Assembly: GCA_023230175.1 (NCBI GenBank)
Contig: JALNXV010000153.1
Coordinates: 1 to 8,002, forward strand
Length of the DNA stretch: 8,002 bases
Source: Candidatus Cloacimonadota bacterium
GTDB lineage: Bacteria > Cloacimonadota > Cloacimonadia > Cloacimonadales > WRIO01
Direction: 5' to 3'
The notes under the pieces were generated by a model. It saw only the letters and a program-made list of their open reading frames with translations. It was not told where the DNA came from and searched no databases. Both the position numbers and the translations under genes were made by a program. This document shows, piece by piece, positions 5,392 through 8,002 of this stretch. The number at the start of each line of letters is the position of its first letter. Position 1 is the first letter of the stretch.

Positions 5392-6165
5392 ATGGAATGC
5401 AAACCATTAGCTTATCGGCAAAAACTAATTAAATCGGGGGATTTATTAGAGATCTATTCTTATGAGCAAGCGATAAGAATAAATCACAAGAGAAAGAAAC
5501 GAAGAAAAACTAAAAAAGAGAAGCCCGAAGAAAACGAGTTAAATAAAAAGATAAAAAGTGACTTCTCGCTAAGACGGACAAGGGCTAATATTGTCCGCCT
5601 GGTAAATTCCAATCCAGAGTTAAAGGTTTTTATAACCTTAACCTTTGACGACGGGAAATCAGAGATCGGCTCATTTACAGATATTGCGAAATGCAATTTA
5701 ATCTTCTCCAATTTCATTAAAAGATTAAAACGTTATTATCCCGACTTACTTTACTTAGCCGTTCCCGAATTTCAAAGCGATTATTATTTTCGCTCTAAAG
5801 TCAGAAAAGAGCATGGCGGAAATATTCATTATCATGTTTTATCTAATCTCCCTTATACGGCTAATAGTCAGCTAGCTGATCTTTGGCGATATGGTTTCGT
5901 TAACATTAACAATATTCGTCATGTTTCTCGGGTTGGACTCTATGTGGCTAAATACATCGCTAAAGAACTATTTGACGGCCGGCTTAAAGGCAAGAAAAAA
6001 GTGTTTTATTCTCGTCAGCTCAAGCGTTCGGAAATAATTATTACCGGGCAGAAAGTAAGAATGTATCTCAGTAGCTTGAAATCACCCCCGGAGTTATTGC
6101 TGGATAAGCATTATAAATCCGACTATGTCGGAGAGGTAAGTTATCGCCTCTTTAAAGAAAGTTAG
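5392..6165 (+). CDS. HUH rolling-circle replication initiator, phiX174 gpA-like motifs
   Basis: This 257-aa protein should nick one DNA strand at an origin and stay bound to the 5' end through a tyrosine to start rolling-circle synthesis. The three motifs of HUH endonucleases are in order: motif I FITLTFDD (80-87), motif II IHYHVL with the metal-binding H146 and H148, and motif III Y184-VAK-Y188-IAK. Two tyrosines four residues apart match the active site of phiX174 gpA (YVAKYVNK), which places it in the two-tyrosine superfamily. A very basic stretch (residues 32-55) is probably for DNA contact. There is no helicase domain, so a host helicase would unwind. The ATG at 5392 lacks a Shine-Dalgarno sequence. 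GC-rich hairpins upstream may be its origin, and a serine recombinase follows, so it probably belongs to an integrated plasmid or phage-like element. Confidence 0.9.
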   Translation: MECKPLAYRQKLIKSGDLLEIYSYEQAIRINHKRKKRRKTKKEKPEENELNKKIKSDFSLRRTRANIVRLVNSNPELKVFITLTFDDGKSEIGSFTDIAKCNLIFSNFIKRLKRYYPDLLYLAVPEFQSDYYFRSKVRKEHGGNIHYHVLSNLPYTANSQLADLWRYGFVNINNIRHVSRVGLYVAKYIAKELFDGRLKGKKKVFYSRQLKRSEIIITGQKVRMYLSSLKSPPELLLDKHYKSDYVGEVSYRLFKES

Positions 6166-6199
6166 CAAATCTTCATCTTTAATTTTTTCCTTTTAGATA

Positions 6200-6223
6200 A
6201 ACATATCCTTTTACAGATATGTT
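6200..6223 (+). promoter_or_regulatory. Hairpin covering the start codon of the small ORF
   Basis: AACATATC (6200-6207) and GATATGTT (6216-6223) form an eight-pair stem with an eight-base loop. The second arm contains the ATG at 6219, so translation could be gated by melting of this stem. Confidence 0.4.
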
Positions 6224-6380
6224 AGCTATCTCTAAGCTTCAGAAGTCGCTCGGTTCTCATGCCTCCAAGTATTCTGAAGCCGACTTAATAACTATTAGGC
6301 ATGAAATCTATCAATTCGCTTATTTCGCTTATAATTTCTATTACAACCATAAGAAAAATAGAAACACTAATAAACATTGA
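6219..6380 (+). CDS. Small basic protein, 53 aa, between rep and recombinase
   Basis: The frame reads MLAISKLQKSLGSHASKYSE, then ADLITIRHEIYQFAYFAYNF, then YYNHKKNRNTNKH, and ends at TGA 6378-6380. It has the composition of a genuine helical protein: an amphipathic first helix, a DLITIRHEIYQFAYFAYNFYY helix with regularly spaced aromatics, and a basic tail. The family is not firmly recognised. It could be a small DNA-binding or copy-control protein of the element, since it sits between rep (53 bases upstream) and the recombinase leader. There is no Shine-Dalgarno sequence; the ATG lies in a hairpin. Its stop codon overlaps the -35 box of the recombinase promoter. Confidence 0.6.
   Translation: MLAISKLQKSLGSHASKYSEADLITIRHEIYQFAYFAYNFYYNHKKNRNTNKH
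6236..6286. repeat. Interlocking inverted repeats within the small ORF
   Basis: GCTTCAGAA (6236-6244) pairs perfectly with TTCTGAAGC (6272-6280). AAGTCG (6243-6248) can alternatively pair with CGACTT (6281-6286), and the two cross and overlap. The nine-base stem inside such a short coding region suggests a conserved RNA or DNA structure, although chance has not been excluded. Confidence 0.55.
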
Positions 6381-6404
6381 AAAAATATAAATTTATGCTA
6401 ATAT
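6377..6404 (+). promoter_or_regulatory. Extended -10 promoter of the recombinase
   Basis: TTGAAA (6377-6382), a 16-base spacer and TAATAT (6399-6404) preceded by TGC give an extended -10 promoter. Transcription would start near 6411, exactly at the first base of the left arm of the inverted repeat, leaving a leader of about 158 nt before the recombinase ATG. Confidence 0.7.
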
Positions 6405-6410
6405 CCATAA

Positions 6411-6527
6411 TGGACACAATTCAAACGAAGTATAGCAACCATTCTCAATCACAATGACGGCGAGTTTGTCGTTTTGATATAAAGAGAGCAGTGGCTGTTT
6501 CAGTTATACTTCGTATAATTGTGTCCA
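6411..6527. repeat. Inverted repeat pair flanking the leader, candidate recombinase site
   Basis: The left arm (6411-6434) begins TGGACACAATT and ends CGAAGTATA. The right arm (6505-6527) is its reverse complement, with 21 positions shared and one base deleted in the centre. The arms are separated by 70 bases. The right arm also contains a near-palindrome, TATACTTCGTATA. Large serine recombinases often have their attachment site beside their own gene, so these arms may be binding sites. They could also pair in the leader RNA. Inversion of the segment by the recombinase is a third option. Confidence 0.75.
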
Positions 6528-6549
6528 ACAGTTTCACTGCTCTCTTTTT
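6481..6549 (+). terminator. Leader terminator or attenuator before the recombinase
   Basis: AAAGAGAGCAGTG (6481-6493) and CACTGCTCTCTTT (6535-6547) are a perfect 13-bp inverted repeat ending in a T run. CTGTT/AACAG (6495-6499 with 6527-6531) extends the stem. The T run ends 19 bases before the ATG, so it would stop transcription before the gene unless prevented. Its loop contains the right arm of the 6411-6527 repeat, so the two structures compete. Confidence 0.65.
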
Positions 6550-6568
6550 AATTATTAACCTTAATCCT

Positions 6569-8002
6569 ATGTCAAAAGGAATTATCTATTACCGAGTCTC
6601 AACCGAAGATCAGGCTCAAAATGGGGTGAGCCTCGAACAACAAAAAAACTATTGTCTGGAATATGCCAAAAATCACGAAATAGAAATAATAAAACTATTT
6701 CACGATGATGGCGTATCCGCTAAAACTACTAAACGCAAAGGCTTACAGGAACTATTAAGCTATTGTCAGAAGAATTATAAAAATATTGATTCAGTTATTG
6801 TTTACAAAATAGACAGACTCTCAAGAAATGTAAAAGACTATGCCACAATATTGATGGCGCTTGAAGAATTGAAAATTAAATTTATCTCTGCAACCGAGAC
6901 AGTCGATAAAACACCAAGCGGAAAATTAATTGGCACTATAATGGCTTCATTTGCTCAATTTGATAATGACGTTAGAAGTGAAAGAGTCTCCTCTTGTATG
7001 TTAGAAAAGATTAAGCAAGGTATTTGGTGCTATAAAGCTCCTCTGGGCTATTTAAACGCTCGTGACAGTCAAAATAAAGCCATTATAACAACAGATAAGC
7101 CAAGAGCCGAGATAATTAAACTGGCTTTTGATAAATTCTCAACTGGCGCCTATAAAATGGAAGAAATTAGACAGCAAATGATTAAAGCCGGATTCAAATC
7201 TTGGAAGAATAAAGAATTAACTAGCCAAACGCTATTTAAAATATTAACTGAGAAATTCTATATTGGAGTAATGACCGTTAAAGGACAAGAGTATCAAGGC
7301 ACCCATAAACCCTTAATAGACGAATCAACTTTCTATAAATGCCAAAGACTTATTAAAACCGGAAACAAAGGAGATAATATTTCTGCTAGCCGAATAAATG
7401 AAACTTTTCCGCTTCGTCACTTCATTCTTTGCCCTAGCTGCGGTCGCCCATTAACGGCTTGTATGTCTAAGAGTAAAAGTGGCAAGAAATATCCTTTCTA
7501 TCGTTGCTATAATAAAAACTGTCATGGCTTAAAGTCTATCTCTAAAGATAAGCTAGAGGGCGAATTTATTTCTTTCTTAAAAAGAATAACCCCAAGTAAA
7601 GAATATTTAGATTTCTTCCGTAAACCCCTAATCGATATTAGCAAAGAAGAAATGAGTAAATATAAAACCAACCTGAAAAATAGTCAGAGTAAATTAATAA
7701 ATCTCCAAACTGAAAAAGCCAAGTTAATTGAAATGAAGAAAAAAGATTTACTTGATGATGAGGACTTTAAAGAAGAATTAAATAAAGTAAAAGAAGCTAT
7801 TAGCGATATCCAGGCTAGCGCCTGCGATCAGCCGAGGGATAACAAAAAAATCTTTAAAGTCATTACTAACTTGTCTTCAACTTATAGAGAGGCGACTTAT
7901 GAGGAAAAACTTAAATTACAGTGTTTGATTTTTCCCGAAAAACCCGTTTTTGATTTTTCAGAAAATCAAACACCTAAAATTTCACTAATTTTACAAACTA
8001 AA
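6569..8002 (+). CDS. Large serine recombinase, 3' end beyond the window
   Basis: At least 478 residues are visible and the frame is still open at the last base. Residues 4-140 are the resolvase/invertase catalytic domain: YYRVSTEDQ with nucleophile S11 and R9, and DRLSRN with R83 and R86. A recombinase domain follows (about 155-265, KAPLGY onward). Next comes a zinc ribbon (C288, C291, C313, C318, in CPSCGRPL and YRCYNKNCHG), then a long helical, probably coiled-coil stretch (about 357-416) as used for synapsis control. The order and length match phage and transposon integrases of the large serine class, which join attP and attB and need a directionality factor to excise. The ATG at 6569 gives the canonical MSKGIIYYRVS start; no Shine-Dalgarno sequence is present. 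Expression likely depends on the attenuator-like leader. Confidence 0.93.
   Translation, partial: MSKGIIYYRVSTEDQAQNGVSLEQQKNYCLEYAKNHEIEIIKLFHDDGVSAKTTKRKGLQELLSYCQKNYKNIDSVIVYKIDRLSRNVKDYATILMALEELKIKFISATETVDKTPSGKLIGTIMASFAQFDNDVRSERVSSCMLEKIKQGIWCYKAPLGYLNARDSQNKAIITTDKPRAEIIKLAFDKFSTGAYKMEEIRQQMIKAGFKSWKNKELTSQTLFKILTEKFYIGVMTVKGQEYQGTHKPLIDESTFYKCQRLIKTGNKGDNISASRINETFPLRHFILCPSCGRPLTACMSKSKSGKKYPFYRCYNKNCHGLKSISKDKLEGEFISFLKRITPSKEYLDFFRKPLIDISKEEMSKYKTNLKNSQSKLINLQTEKAKLIEMKKKDLLDDEDFKEELNKVKEAISDIQASACDQPRDNKKIFKVITNLSSTYREATYEEKLKLQCLIFPEKPVFDFSENQTPKISLILQTK

Noticed and set aside
5484..5717. Minus-strand open frame of 77 codons
   Set aside because: It is antisense to the 5' part of rep, including the basic stretch and motif I, and shows no features of its own.
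6454..6477. Seven-codon leader peptide (ATG to TGA) in the recombinase leader
   Set aside because: It has no repeated regulatory codon and no ribosome site, and such short frames are common by chance. The leader's RNA structure does not need it.
1..8002. CRISPR array, tRNA or rRNA genes, IS ends, alternative genetic code
   Set aside because: I saw no regularly spaced repeats, no cloverleaf or rRNA sequence and no transposase with terminal repeats. Genes end at normal stop codons with no in-frame TGA reading needed.

Overview
The window looks like an accessory stretch of a low-GC Candidate Phyla Radiation (Patescibacteria, Parcubacteria-like) genome. The DNA is AT-rich, start codons mostly lack a Shine-Dalgarno sequence, and promoters are of the TG-n-TATAAT extended -10 type. 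Two secreted proteins carry the module 'GRILLQVESKGEAWYV...NIMRKLGLGITNKDL', which I know only from proteins of this kind of bacterium. All genes read with ordinary stop codons. The lineage call is inference from style and protein content, since no rRNA or universal marker is present.

Region 1 (1-2601, minus strand) is a compact four-gene operon. It has a promoter near 2574-2601 and a GNRA-loop terminator at about 56-88. In transcription order it encodes a 73-aa single-span membrane protein, a 260-aa protein with two membrane segments, a 190-aa secreted protein (repeat module plus a beta-rich domain) and a 254-aa protein of unknown function. A 55-bp intergenic repeat occurs just outside each end of this operon, in the same orientation (114-168 and 2665-2719).

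Region 2 (2665-3180) has no protein gene. It is richer in GC and full of stems: an extended -10 promoter, a short RNA of about 90 nt ending in a textbook terminator, then two long imperfect stem-loops (2870-2940 and 2960-3028). I cannot assign it to a known RNA family. Region 3 (3186-4923, plus strand) encodes a HEPN-like all-helical protein with an R-x4-H motif, then a secreted 409-aa protein with two copies of the repeat module, a Cys-rich middle and a 16-residue 'NKYGDYG' repeat.

Region 4 (4945-8002, plus strand) looks like a rolling-circle mobile element. It contains a near-consensus promoter and terminated RNA of about 190 nt, a GC-rich hairpin block that could be a replication origin, and an HUH replication initiator whose Tyr motif YVAKY matches that of phiX174 gpA. 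A 53-aa small protein and a large serine recombinase (open at the window end) follow. The recombinase is preceded by an unusual leader in which a 24/23-nt inverted repeat and a terminator-like 13-bp inverted repeat interlock. The recombinase would insert the element, and Rep would copy it as single strands. The leader and hairpin block are the most interesting untested parts.
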